From contig CAJUCN010000004.1 of assembly GCA_910585005.1 (NCBI GenBank), positions 1-64,000 on the forward strand: a stretch of 64,000 nucleotides of DNA. The letters run 5' to 3'. Shown here one piece after another: positions 1 to 8,124 of the stretch (the first letter of the stretch is position 1; each line of letters opens with the position of its first letter). This stretch comes from an uncultured Lachnospiraceae bacterium. GTDB lineage: Bacteria > Bacillota > Clostridia > Lachnospirales > Lachnospiraceae. A program made the position numbers and the translations under genes. The notes under the pieces were generated by a model. That model saw only the letters and a program-made list of their open reading frames with translations. It was not told where the DNA came from and did no database searches.

Positions 1-83
1 CAGGAAGGTTGGGAAGTATTTTCGGTGTTCGGTTTTGGGGGCATGTCCCATGAAATAGCAGATAGTTATTATTTTGTTTTTGG

Positions 84-110
84 AGGATTGTTTGACAGCA
101 ATCCTTTTTT
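84..110 (+). terminator. Intrinsic terminator of a gene upstream of the window
   Basis: Arms AGGATTG (84-90) and CAATCCT (99-105) form a hairpin with an 8-nt loop, followed directly by six T. It most likely ends a transcript that begins before the window. Bases 1-83 hold no open frame that I can support. Confidence 0.75.
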
Positions 111-128
111 ATGTTGTAAAAAATTGTA

Positions 129-157
129 TTGTTTGCAAATAAGTTATATGATATAAT
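129..157 (+). promoter_or_regulatory. Probable SigA-type promoter of cheV
   Basis: TTGTTT (129-134) and a perfect TATAAT (152-157) are separated by 17 bp. The -10 lies 56 bases before the cheV start. The -35 matches the consensus only in part, so the site is supported mainly by its -10 and spacing. Confidence 0.6.
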
Positions 158-213
158 GTCCTAGAAAGCACTAAGGTGTTTTACAAGAGTACAGAAAGGC
201 ATGGGTAATAGGA

Positions 214-1113
214 ATGGATAGTAAGATTCTTCTTGAAAACGGAACAAATGAACTTGAGGTTTTAGAATTTGTATTAGATGGGAATTCTTATGGCATTAAT
301 GTTGCCAAGATAAAAGAAATAATTGCTTATCAGACGGTCACACCTGTGCCAAATGCACATCCTAGTATTGAAGGTATATTTATGCCGAGAGATACTATGA
401 TTACGGCGATAGATTTGAAGAATTGCTTGCAGCGTGGACAGTCTGAACCGGGTGGTTTGTTTATTATCACTAATTTTAATAAACTTGATATTGCTTTTCA
501 TGTTGATGAGGTAAGGGGCATACATAGAGTATCATGGAAGGATATTATCAGGCCAGGGGCAACTGTGTCTACAGCGGAAGAAAGCATTTCCACAGGAATT
601 GTAAAGATAGAGGATCGGCTGATCATTATTTTGGATTTTGAAAAGATTGTTACGGACATTAGTCCTGAGACAGGTTTGCGGGTCAGTGAGATTGATGAAT
701 TAGGAGATAGGAGAAGAAGTGATGTTCCGATATTAATTGCGGAAGATTCTATCTTACTTAACAAGTTGATTGTTGAATCCCTTAAGCGTGCAGGTTATAC
801 CAATCTGATCCACACGGGCAATGGCCAAGAAGCGTATGATATTATTTGTGAGTGTAAGAAAGACGGTACTTTAAACCAGCATGTTCAATGTATTATCACA
901 GATATTGAAATGCCGATTATGGATGGGCACAGGTTGACTAAGCTTGTCAAAGAGGATGAAGAAACAAAAGATATTCCGGTTATTATTTTCTCATCACTTG
1001 TCAATGATGAGATGAAGAGAAAATGCGAAGCATTGGGGGCTAATGCCCAGCTTTCTAAACCGGAAATTGCAAATTTAGTAAGGGTTATTGATAGTCTGGT
1101 AGATAAAAAATAG
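214..1113 (+). CDS. cheV: Chemotaxis protein CheV (CheW-like domain + receiver domain)
   Basis: This is a chemotaxis coupling protein that links methyl-accepting receptors to the CheA kinase in the cytoplasm, and its own phosphorylation is thought to adjust adaptation. The N-terminal part (about residues 12-155) is CheW-like. The C-terminal part (about 172-295) is a response-regulator receiver with the acidic pair E177/D178, the phospho-acceptor D230 in the motif TDIEMP and the conserved lysine in LSKP near the end. The length of 299 aa is usual for CheV. No SD of good spacing precedes the ATG (AAAGG lies 14 nt upstream), but the reading frame and family N-terminus support this start. It has its own promoter and is followed by a terminator, so it is probably monocistronic. 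No other chemotaxis gene is in the window. Confidence 0.93.
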   Translation: MDSKILLENGTNELEVLEFVLDGNSYGINVAKIKEIIAYQTVTPVPNAHPSIEGIFMPRDTMITAIDLKNCLQRGQSEPGGLFIITNFNKLDIAFHVDEVRGIHRVSWKDIIRPGATVSTAEESISTGIVKIEDRLIIILDFEKIVTDISPETGLRVSEIDELGDRRRSDVPILIAEDSILLNKLIVESLKRAGYTNLIHTGNGQEAYDIICECKKDGTLNQHVQCIITDIEMPIMDGHRLTKLVKEDEETKDIPVIIFSSLVNDEMKRKCEALGANAQLSKPEIANLVRVIDSLVDKK

Positions 1114-1146
1114 CAGATCAACGATGATAAGGTCAATGATTACGGT

Positions 1147-1176
1147 AAGAGCCGGAAGTATTTCCGGCTCTTATTA
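1147..1176 (+). terminator. Intrinsic terminator after cheV
   Basis: A perfect 11-bp stem (AAGAGCCGGAA at 1147-1157, TTCCGGCTCTT at 1162-1172) with a 4-nt loop follows cheV. The downstream tract is T-poor (TTATTAAG), so read-through into the next gene is possible. Confidence 0.7.
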
Positions 1177-1199
1177 AGTAAATGTGAGGGAAACCGGAA

Positions 1200-1973
1200 G
1201 TGATAACTACAGAAATAGGATATATTGTTTCAAAAATGAATGAGGCAGAACTGGTTTTGGTTGGTTTAGGGGAAGAATTGGATTTGATAGGGCAGTTTCC
1301 GGTATGTGAGAGAAGTTCTTACCTTGAAAAAAACGAAAACCTTCTTCCCTTTGTCCGCAAAATTATGATAGAGGAGAAGAAATCCCAGTTTTTTGAAGTT
1401 TATGATAATCTTGCACGATGCCTGAAAGAGAAAAATTATTTTATAGTTTCTTTATGTCAGGATGGATTGATAAAGAATTCCAGACTGAATCAGGAACGGA
1501 TCGTAGAGCCATGTGGAAATTATGAGAGACTTCAATGCGGTAAGGCTTGCAGCGATGATCTGTATGAGATTCCGGAAACTTTTTTAAGTACGTTGAAAAA
1601 GGAGCTTTCGTGCAAGGAAGACGTTTTGCCAGAGGTTCCTAAATGTCCCCATTGTGGGAATGACCTTGTGTTTAATAATTTGAATGCAGAAAACTATTTA
1701 GAAGAGGGATATTTGGATCAATGGGCCGTTTACAAAAAATGGCTGCAGGGAACTGTCAATAAAAAAGTTTGCATTTTAGAGCTTGGCGTTGGAATGAAGT
1801 ATCCCACTGTGATAAGATGGCCTTTTGAAAAAATTACCTTTTTTAATCAAAAGGCGGAACTTTTTCGGGTACATAGCAGATTGTATCAGATGACGGAAGA
1901 AATTAAGGAGAGAGGTTTTGGAATATGTCAAAGCCCTCAAGTTTTTTTAAAGGAATTGTCGAATGAATTTTAG
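1200..1973 (+). CDS. Divergent sirtuin-like protein with a four-cysteine zinc site
   Basis: I read this 257-aa protein as a remote member of the Sir2 (NAD-dependent deacylase) fold. A segment like the sirtuin NAD-binding loop begins near residue 18 but reads VGLGEE instead of GAGxS. A stretch near residues 81-89 (FIVSLCQDG) resembles the sirtuin TQNIDGLH region, and four cysteines (C113, C117, C149, C152) lie where the sirtuin zinc ribbon would be. The catalytic histidine position (ELHG in sirtuins) appears as EPCG here. Activity as a deacylase is therefore doubtful, and a binding role is possible. The start is GTG with GAGGG 9 nt upstream; an in-frame ATG at 1236 has no good SD. It is followed 46 bp later by a membrane protein and may be co-transcribed with it. 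The sirtuin assignment is inference from motif order. Confidence 0.5.
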   Translation: MITTEIGYIVSKMNEAELVLVGLGEELDLIGQFPVCERSSYLEKNENLLPFVRKIMIEEKKSQFFEVYDNLARCLKEKNYFIVSLCQDGLIKNSRLNQERIVEPCGNYERLQCGKACSDDLYEIPETFLSTLKKELSCKEDVLPEVPKCPHCGNDLVFNNLNAENYLEEGYLDQWAVYKKWLQGTVNKKVCILELGVGMKYPTVIRWPFEKITFFNQKAELFRVHSRLYQMTEEIKERGFGICQSPQVFLKELSNEF

Positions 1974-2019
1974 TATGGTAAACTAGTTAAATAACGGAAA
2001 ATGAAAGTAGGGGTTGATT

Positions 2020-3813
2020 ATGGCTACTGATGAAGAATATCTTGACAATTTATTGAAATCAATGACAGATGATAAGGCAGCGCCAGCCAGATCACTTGAC
2101 GATGCTTTTGCTGGTTTTAACGATTTTGAAGAAGTGGGTCATGTGACTGACTCGGCAGACACAAATGATCTTTCTGAGGGCGATATGCTATTTGAGGATA
2201 ATGTTTTGTCTGAGAGCGATATGTTTTCAGATCAGGATATATCCTCTTCAGGCGATGATGATTGGATGAATGATTTGAGTGCGCTTTTAGGGCAGGAAGA
2301 TTCATCTGAAATCCAACAGTCAATGGAAGAGATTGATAAGATAAATTTTGAAAATCTTATTGATAAGCTAGGTGATGGCGATGATGAATTAGATGAGATC
2401 AATGGTCTTTTGATGAATGCGGAACAAGACGGGGCTGTTGATGACGATATGCTGGCACTCTTAGAGGGAATTGATAATAGCGGAGAGCAGGAAGATTCTT
2501 TAGAAGTTTTTAATGTTTTGGATGAACTTGTCTCTGAGGATGATTCCAAGCCAATAGAGGAAACAGAAAAAGAAGCTGATGTTTTGGTAGAAACGGAAGA
2601 AAAGCCGCCTGCAAAAGAAAAAAAGAAGCGTGTTAAGAAGGAGAAGCCCGAAAAGAAAAAGCCTGAGAAGAAAAGGAAACTTTTTGGTAAAAAGAAACGT
2701 ACCGAACAGGTTGAAGATGCAGAGATCCAAACAGAAATGATAGTGCCTTTTGAAGTTGCGGAATCTGTTATTGAGCGGGAAAAAAGAGCGGCAATGGAAG
2801 GGCAAAAGATGGAAAGTGTGACACAGGAAGAAGAGCTTGAAGAGGAAACAGGCGGTCAGTCAGAGGAGGCAGAAAAGGAAATAGAAACTGTGCCAGAGAA
2901 TGAAGAGGATTCTGAGAAGACTTCCAAGCCAAAGGAAAAAAAGCAGGGATTTTTTGCACGCTTGTTCACGGCGCTTACCAGCGAAGAGGAAGAAAACCTG
3001 TCCGAGGAAAATAAAGAAATCCTGAATGAACTGGCAGAAGAAGATAAAAAGAAAAAAGAAAAGAAAAAGAAAGAAAAGAAGGAAAAAAAGAGTAAAAAAG
3101 AAGTAAAAAAGAAACCTCCTAAAAAGCCAAAGAAAGAGAAAGCACAGAAGACGAAAGAAAGTGATACTCCGATGGAAAGGCCAGGGAAGCCGATTGGAGC
3201 CAAAACTTTATTGGTATTAGTCGCTTTTTGTGCAACAATACTTGGAAGTGTCATATTGCTTAGCTTTTTCCTCCCGGAATATGCGGATAAGATGGCAGCA
3301 AGGAGCGCTTTTAGCAAGGGCGACTATGAAACAGTATATACGTTATTGTATGATAAGAAATTAACTTCTAATGATAATTTGATTTTTAAGAGGGCGGAAA
3401 CGATTCGGATCATAGAGCGGAGAGTTGAGGCTTATGAGAACAGGCTTGTATTAGGGAAAGAATTGGAAGCGTTGGATTCACTTCTGAAAGGCGTAGGATG
3501 TTATCAAACCCTTGTAGAGGCGGATGAGTATGGGGTACGGCAGGAAGTAAATGCCATTTACCAGCAGATCTGCAGTATATTGGAAAACAACTACGGAATT
3601 ACGGAAGAAGAGGCAATGGAGATCAATTCTTATGACAGTGAGGCTTACACAAGAAGACTTCAGTCAGTTGTTTATGGAACGCCTCTTGGGAGTGCTGACC
3701 CAGAAGTGGAGACAGAAGAACCTGCTGAACAACAGCCAACACAGGATACTTCTTCGGAAGATCTTTTACCGGAAGACATCCTTCCCGAAGAAGAGGACAT
3801 AATGAGTAATTGA
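2020..3813 (+). CDS. Highly charged single-pass membrane protein of unknown function
   Basis: I do not recognise a family for this 597-aa protein. Residues 1-180 are very acidic and rich in Asp, Ser and Glu. Residues 190-385 alternate Lys-rich and Glu-rich blocks, with long KKEK-type runs at about 195-230 and 345-385 that are probably extended helices or disordered. One transmembrane segment lies near residues 395-420, followed by a soluble helical domain of about 150 residues and an acidic Pro/Glu tail. With no signal peptide, the charged region is expected in the cytoplasm and the C-terminal domain outside. The ATG at 2020 is preferred over the TTG at 2014 because TAGGGG ends 6 nt before it. 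It sits between the sirtuin-like gene and hisH. The extreme charge could let it bind nucleic acid or polyphosphate, but that is speculation. Confidence 0.75.
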   Translation: MATDEEYLDNLLKSMTDDKAAPARSLDDAFAGFNDFEEVGHVTDSADTNDLSEGDMLFEDNVLSESDMFSDQDISSSGDDDWMNDLSALLGQEDSSEIQQSMEEIDKINFENLIDKLGDGDDELDEINGLLMNAEQDGAVDDDMLALLEGIDNSGEQEDSLEVFNVLDELVSEDDSKPIEETEKEADVLVETEEKPPAKEKKKRVKKEKPEKKKPEKKRKLFGKKKRTEQVEDAEIQTEMIVPFEVAESVIEREKRAAMEGQKMESVTQEEELEEETGGQSEEAEKEIETVPENEEDSEKTSKPKEKKQGFFARLFTALTSEEEENLSEENKEILNELAEEDKKKKEKKKKEKKEKKSKKEVKKKPPKKPKKEKAQKTKESDTPMERPGKPIGAKTLLVLVAFCATILGSVILLSFFLPEYADKMAARSAFSKGDYETVYTLLYDKKLTSNDNLIFKRAETIRIIERRVEAYENRLVLGKELEALDSLLKGVGCYQTLVEADEYGVRQEVNAIYQQICSILENNYGITEEEAMEINSYDSEAYTRRLQSVVYGTPLGSADPEVETEEPAEQQPTQDTSSEDLLPEDILPEEEDIMSN

Positions 3814-3827
3814 TTTTGCAAGTAATT

Positions 3828-3839
3828 AGCCAATTGGCT
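3828..3839. promoter_or_regulatory. Short palindrome upstream of hisH
   Basis: AGCCAATTGGCT is a perfect 12-bp palindrome 29 bases before the hisH start. Its right half, TTGGCTG, recurs about 15 bases later. It could be an operator, but no promoter hexamers are clear around it. Confidence 0.3.
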
Positions 3840-3868
3840 GTGAATTTGTTGGCTGGCCGGAGGTTGGA

Positions 3869-4474
3869 ATGACAGCGATCATTGATTATGATGCAGGAAA
3901 CATTAAAAGTGTGGAAAAAGCGCTGCAAGCGCTTGGAGAGGAAGCAGTAATTACCAGGGACAGAAATGTTTTATTACATGCGGACAGGGTGATTCTCCCA
4001 GGCGTGGGAGCCTTTGGCGATGCTATGGGGAAGTTGCATCTTTATGGGCTTATAGAGATCATTCACGAGATTGTAAACCGGGGAACTCCGTTTCTGGGGA
4101 TCTGTCTTGGATTACAGCTTTTATTTGAGAAAAGCGAAGAAAGTGAAAATGTTGCAGGATTAGGTCTTTTGCAAGGTGAAATTATAAGGATACCGGAAAG
4201 CAACGGGCTGAAAATCCCTCATATTGGCTGGAACTCATTAAACTTTCCTCATGAGGGCAGACTTTTTAAAGGGATTGAAGAGGAAACTTATGTATATTTT
4301 GTACACTCTTATTACCTGAAAGCGGCAGATGAGGGAATTGTGAAGGCGACGACAGAGTATGGAGTTACCATTCATGCCTCTGTGGAAAAGGATAACCTTT
4401 TTGCCTGCCAATTTCATCCTGAAAAGAGCTCCGAAGTAGGGCTTCAGATTTTAAGAAATTTTATTGCTGTATAG
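3869..4474 (+). CDS. hisH: Imidazole glycerol phosphate synthase, glutaminase subunit HisH
   Basis: HisH hydrolyses glutamine and channels ammonia to HisF for the fifth step of histidine synthesis. The 201-aa protein is a class I glutamine amidotransferase. The nucleophile C79 sits in GICLG, and the His/Glu of the triad are in FHPEKS near residue 182. The N-terminal TAIIDYDAGN is characteristic of HisH. A GGAGG SD precedes the ATG. hisF follows 18 bp downstream and encodes the partner subunit, so the two are surely co-expressed. The other his genes are not in the window. Confidence 0.97.
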   Translation: MTAIIDYDAGNIKSVEKALQALGEEAVITRDRNVLLHADRVILPGVGAFGDAMGKLHLYGLIEIIHEIVNRGTPFLGICLGLQLLFEKSEESENVAGLGLLQGEIIRIPESNGLKIPHIGWNSLNFPHEGRLFKGIEEETYVYFVHSYYLKAADEGIVKATTEYGVTIHASVEKDNLFACQFHPEKSSEVGLQILRNFIAV

Positions 4475-4492
4475 GGAATGGAGGAAGAGTAA

Positions 4493-5254
4493 ATGCATAC
4501 CAAGAGAATCATTCCCTGTCTGGATGTCAATAACGGAAGAGTGGTTAAGGGAACGAATTTTGTTAATTTGCGGGACGCAGGCGATCCTGTTGAGGTAGGA
4601 AAAGAATATGATAAGGCTGGGGCTGACGAGCTGGTTTTTTTGGATATTACAGCATCATCCGATGCCAGAGCCATTAAGACAGAACTGGTGCGTAGGGTGG
4701 CGGAAACGATTTTTATCCCTTTTACGGTAGGTGGTGGTATCAGGACGGTAGAGGATTTCAAGATGATTCTGAGAGAAGGGGCGGACAAGGTAGCTGTCAA
4801 TTCTGCGGCAATTATGAATCCGGCGCTGATCAGTGAGGCTGCCGATAAATTTGGAAGCCAGTGTGTGGTGGTAGCAATTGATGCCAAGAAACGGGCAGAT
4901 GGTGCGGGATGGAATATTTTTAAGAACGGCGGGCGTGTGGATATGGGAATGGATGCCGTAGAATGGGCCATGAAAGCTACAGAGCTTGGAGCCGGGGAAA
5001 TTCTTCTTACCAGTATGGATTGTGACGGGACTAAGGCAGGATATGATGTGGAACTGACCAGGATAGTAGCTGAAAATGTGACGGTTCCGGTTATCGCTTC
5101 CGGCGGCGCTGGCACGAAAGAACATTTTAGGGAAGCGCTTGTGGACGGAATGGCAGAAGCAGTACTTGCGGCTTCTTTATTCCATTATAAAGAATTGGAA
5201 ATTAAGGAAGTGAAAGAGTATTTAAGGAACAGCGGAATATCTGTCAGGCTATAA
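4493..5254 (+). CDS. hisF: Imidazole glycerol phosphate synthase, cyclase subunit HisF
   Basis: HisF uses ammonia from HisH to convert PRFAR into imidazole glycerol phosphate and AICAR. The 253-aa protein has the complete (beta/alpha)8 barrel of the family. The N-terminal RIIPCLDV motif carries one catalytic aspartate and VVAIDAKK, about half way along, carries the other. Phosphate-binding loops VGGGIR and IASGGAG are present. The length is normal. The ATG has a GGAGGAAGAG SD. It directly follows hisH and precedes ung by 25 bp, so all three may share a transcript. Confidence 0.97.
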   Translation: MHTKRIIPCLDVNNGRVVKGTNFVNLRDAGDPVEVGKEYDKAGADELVFLDITASSDARAIKTELVRRVAETIFIPFTVGGGIRTVEDFKMILREGADKVAVNSAAIMNPALISEAADKFGSQCVVVAIDAKKRADGAGWNIFKNGGRVDMGMDAVEWAMKATELGAGEILLTSMDCDGTKAGYDVELTRIVAENVTVPVIASGGAGTKEHFREALVDGMAEAVLAASLFHYKELEIKEVKEYLRNSGISVRL

Positions 5255-5279
5255 TTTACATGGAAAGGAGGAAGAAGCA

Positions 5280-5957
5280 ATGGCAATGATCAATAACGAT
5301 TGGCTTTCTTGTATTCAGGATGAGTTTAAAAAACCTTATTACAAAGAGTTGTATCAGTTTGTAAAAAATGAATATCGTACCCATGTAATCTATCCGCCAG
5401 CGGATGACATATTTAATGCATTTCATTTCACACCGTTAAGCCAGGTTAAGGTGTTAATTTTGGGACAAGATCCCTATCATGGGGAACACCAGGCACATGG
5501 GTTGTGTTTTTCTGTTTTACCGGATCAGCCGGAGCTTCCGCCATCTTTGCAGAATATTTATAAAGAACTTGAAGATGATTTAGGATGTTTTATTCCTAAT
5601 AATGGCTATTTAAAAAAGTGGGCGGATCAGGGAGTGCTTATGCTAAATACAGTATTGACTGTCCGGGCGCATCAGGCAGGTTCCCATCAAGGAAAGGGAT
5701 GGGAGCAGTTTACAGATGCGATTATCCAGGCGGTAAACGCACAGGATCGTCCGGTTGTCTACTTGTTGTGGGGTAAACCAGCCCAAAGTAAGATCCCGAT
5801 GCTTACCAATCCGAGACATTTGATTTTGAAGGCGCCTCATCCAAGTCCGCTTTCTGCTTACAGAGGCTTTTTTGGATGCAGGCATTTTAGCCAGGCCAAT
5901 GCATTTTTACAGAGGAATGGGATAGAACCCATTGATTGGCAGATCGAAAATTTATAA
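5280..5957 (+). CDS. ung: Uracil-DNA glycosylase (family 1)
   Basis: This enzyme removes uracil from DNA and starts base-excision repair. The 225-aa protein has the family-1 signatures in order: the water-activating motif GQDPYHG (about residues 61-67), the uracil-recognition Asn in MLNTVLTV, and the DNA-intercalation loop HPSPLSAYRGFFG. The ATG is preceded by AAAGGAGGAAG. It is the last gene before a strong terminator and may be co-transcribed with hisHF, though nothing functional links them. Confidence 0.97.
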   Translation: MAMINNDWLSCIQDEFKKPYYKELYQFVKNEYRTHVIYPPADDIFNAFHFTPLSQVKVLILGQDPYHGEHQAHGLCFSVLPDQPELPPSLQNIYKELEDDLGCFIPNNGYLKKWADQGVLMLNTVLTVRAHQAGSHQGKGWEQFTDAIIQAVNAQDRPVVYLLWGKPAQSKIPMLTNPRHLILKAPHPSPLSAYRGFFGCRHFSQANAFLQRNGIEPIDWQIENL

Positions 5958-5982
5958 GAATATTAAGGATAGCTGTAACATT

Positions 5983-6019
5983 AACAGCCACAAGAGTGAT
6001 TCTTTTTGTGGCTGTTTTT
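5983..6019 (+). terminator. Strong intrinsic terminator after ung
   Basis: AACAGCCACAA (5983-5993) pairs perfectly with TTGTGGCTGTT (6006-6016), giving an 11-bp stem that runs into a T tract. Confidence 0.9.
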
Positions 6020-6028
6020 CATTTTTAG

Positions 6029-6080
6029 TTGACAAAACAGTAAATTTTTATTATAGTGTTCCTGTAAAGAAACACTATAA
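6029..6080 (+). promoter_or_regulatory. Promoter with overlapping 10-bp inverted repeat (probable operator)
   Basis: TTGACA (6029-6034), 17 bp and TATAGT (6052-6057) make a strong promoter. A perfect inverted repeat covers the -10 and the start region: TTATAGTGTT (6051-6060), 10-bp spacer, AACACTATAA (6071-6080). A dimer bound here would block RNA polymerase. The adjacent TrmB-type regulator is the obvious candidate ligand, which would make the gene self-regulated. Confidence 0.8.
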
Positions 6081-6091
6081 AAGGACATCAT

Positions 6092-6832
6092 ATGGAAGAA
6101 AGTGAAGTATTAAACAAATTAGGATTGTTTGGGCTTACCAGACAGGAAGCAACTCTTTATCTGTGCATGTACCGTTACGGAGGCCTTACTGGTTATGAAG
6201 GGGCTAAATACACGGGAATATCCAGGTCTAATGTGTACAGTGCCCTTTCCGGGCTGGCAGATAAAGGTGCAGCCTATTTGGAACAGGGAAGCGCAAGCAA
6301 ATATATTGCTGTGCCTATCGGGAAATTCTGCGAAAATAAGATCAGGGGGCTTCAACGGGAAAAAAATTATTTGATAGAAAATATTCCCGTTATGAAAGAA
6401 CAGGAGATCGGATATATCACAATTACCGGAAGTGCAAATATTCTGGATAAAGTGACGGAGATGATTTTGGAAGCGAAAATGCGGATCTATCTTTCCGCTT
6501 CCGCTTCTATGATCAGTCAATTAGGAAAGGAGCTTACGAAAGCCCTTGAAAAGGAAATCAAGTTGGTACTGATTACGGATAACGTGCCGAAAGATCCCAT
6601 TCTGAAAAAAAAGAGTATTTGTTACCTGACGGATGGCAGAGGGGGCAGTATCAGGTTAATCATTGATTCTGCCTATGCACTGACCGGAGAATTAACCGGG
6701 AAAAGGGATGACACCTGCCTTTATACCGGACAAGAAAATTTTATCAAAGTGTTTAAGGAAGCGTTGAGAAATGAAATCAAGCTGATTGAGCTTCAAGGAG
6801 GAGAAAATGAAAAAGATACCATTTGTAACTAG
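6092..6832 (+). CDS. TrmB-family transcriptional regulator
   Basis: The protein (246 aa) begins with a winged-helix domain of the TrmB type (about residues 5-75, including LTRQEATLYLCMY and a recognition-helix region ISRSNVYSALSGL). A coiled segment follows near 90-110, then an effector-type domain from about 115 onward. AAGGA lies 6 nt before the ATG. The last 26 bases overlap the start of the lysA-like gene, so the two are translationally coupled. The inverted repeat over the promoter suggests autoregulation and control of the decarboxylase. The effector is unknown; the decarboxylase's substrate or product is a reasonable guess. Confidence 0.85.
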   Translation: MEESEVLNKLGLFGLTRQEATLYLCMYRYGGLTGYEGAKYTGISRSNVYSALSGLADKGAAYLEQGSASKYIAVPIGKFCENKIRGLQREKNYLIENIPVMKEQEIGYITITGSANILDKVTEMILEAKMRIYLSASASMISQLGKELTKALEKEIKLVLITDNVPKDPILKKKSICYLTDGRGGSIRLIIDSAYALTGELTGKRDDTCLYTGQENFIKVFKEALRNEIKLIELQGGENEKDTICN

Positions 6833-8087
6833 GGAAAAAGTACAGGAAATCGTACAGGAATATCCTACGCCTTTTTATCTGTATGATGAAAAGGGAATTA
6901 GGGAAAATGCAAGGGCGGTGAAGGAGGCGTTTGCATGGAACCCGGGGTTTAAGGAATATTTTGCGGTAAAGGCAACGCCCAATCCATATTTGATCCATAT
7001 TTTACAGGAATATGGCTGCGGATGCGATTGTTCTTCCATGACAGAGCTGATGATCAGTGAAGCGATGGGGATCACAGGACATGAAATCATGTTTTCTTCC
7101 AATGACACGCCAGCGGAGGAATATAGGTATGCACAAAAGCTGGGAGCTATTATCAATCTGGATGATATCACCCACATTGAATTTCTGGAAAAAACACTTG
7201 GGACGCTTCCTGAAACGATAAGCTGTAGATATAATCCCGGCGGGGTATTTCAGATGAGTAATGGGATCATGGACAATCCCGGGGATTCCAAATATGGTTT
7301 TACTACGGAACAGATGTTTGAAGGGTTCCGTATTTTAAAGGAAAAGGGCGTTAAATATTTTGGTATTCATGCATTTCTCGCAAGTAACACAGTATCGAAT
7401 GAGTATTATCCGGTTCTGGCTAAAGAACTGTTTGAACTGGCAGTAAAACTGAAGAAAGACACTGGCGCAGAGATTCGATTTATTAATCTGTCCGGTGGTG
7501 TAGGAATTCCCTATACGCCGGATCAGGAACCTAACGATATCCGGGCAATCGGGGAGGGCGTCCGCAAAGTGTATGAGGAAGCGCTTGTGCCTGCCGGTAT
7601 GGGGGATGTGGCAATCTATACGGAAATGGGACGTTTTATGATGGGGCCATACGGACAGCTTGTGACAAAGGCGATCCATGAGAAGCATACCTATAAGGAA
7701 TATATTGGAGTGGATGCATGTGCGGTAAACCTGATGCGCCCTGCCATGTATGGGGCATATCATCATATCACGGTGCTTGGCAAGGAAGAGGCAGGATGCG
7801 ATCACAAGTATGATGTGACAGGATCGCTTTGCGAGAACAATGATAAATTTGCAGTTGACCGGATGCTGCCGGAAATTGAGAAGGGCGATTACCTGGTAAT
7901 TCATGACGCCGGAGCGCATGGCTATGCAATGGGATATAATTATAATGGGAAGTTAAAATCGGCGGAACTTCTTCTTAGGGAAGACGGGAGTGTGGACTTG
8001 ATCAGAAGGGCGGAAACGCCGAAGGATTATTTCTCCACATTTGAAGGATTGGATTTTTACGATAGGCTGATGTTATCATATAAATGA
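6807..8087 (+). CDS. lysA: Diaminopimelate decarboxylase-like PLP enzyme
   Basis: This 426-aa protein is a fold-type III (alanine-racemase-like) decarboxylase, and diaminopimelate to lysine is the most likely reaction. The PLP lysine is K55 in FAVKATPNP, the glycine-rich phosphate loop is NLSGGVGIPY, and CENNDKF and GAHGYAMGYNYNG form the C-terminal active site. The usual LysA motif HIGSQ reads HAFLASN here, so substrate choice is less certain than the fold. The start at 6807 has AAGGAGGAG upstream; an earlier in-frame TTG lies before that SD. It overlaps the TrmB gene by 26 bp and is followed by a terminator, making a two-gene operon. No other lysine gene is nearby. Confidence 0.82.
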   Translation: MKKIPFVTREKVQEIVQEYPTPFYLYDEKGIRENARAVKEAFAWNPGFKEYFAVKATPNPYLIHILQEYGCGCDCSSMTELMISEAMGITGHEIMFSSNDTPAEEYRYAQKLGAIINLDDITHIEFLEKTLGTLPETISCRYNPGGVFQMSNGIMDNPGDSKYGFTTEQMFEGFRILKEKGVKYFGIHAFLASNTVSNEYYPVLAKELFELAVKLKKDTGAEIRFINLSGGVGIPYTPDQEPNDIRAIGEGVRKVYEEALVPAGMGDVAIYTEMGRFMMGPYGQLVTKAIHEKHTYKEYIGVDACAVNLMRPAMYGAYHHITVLGKEEAGCDHKYDVTGSLCENNDKFAVDRMLPEIEKGDYLVIHDAGAHGYAMGYNYNGKLKSAELLLREDGSVDLIRRAETPKDYFSTFEGLDFYDRLMLSYK

Positions 8088-8095
8088 AATTGATT

Positions 8096-8124
8096 AAAAA
8101 AGCAGGTCGCAGGATCTGCTTTTT
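8096..8124 (+). terminator. Intrinsic terminator after the lysA-like gene
   Basis: AGCAGGTC (8101-8108) pairs with GATCTGCT (8113-8120) with one G-U pair, flanked by A5 before and T5 after. Confidence 0.8.

Noticed and set aside
201..221. Very short frame ATGGGTAATAGG... overlapping the cheV start
   Set aside because: It has six codons only, and its SD (AAAGG) is 1 nt away, too close to work.
2856..3317. Minus-strand Phe/Ser-rich frame opposite the lysine-rich region
   Set aside because: It is the complement of the KKEK-type codons (AAA/AAG give TTT/CTT), so its hydrophobic look is an artefact.
4444..5115. Minus-strand open frame (223 codons) within hisF
   Set aside because: It lies entirely over hisF, is Ser/Pro/Ala-rich and has no recognisable motif.
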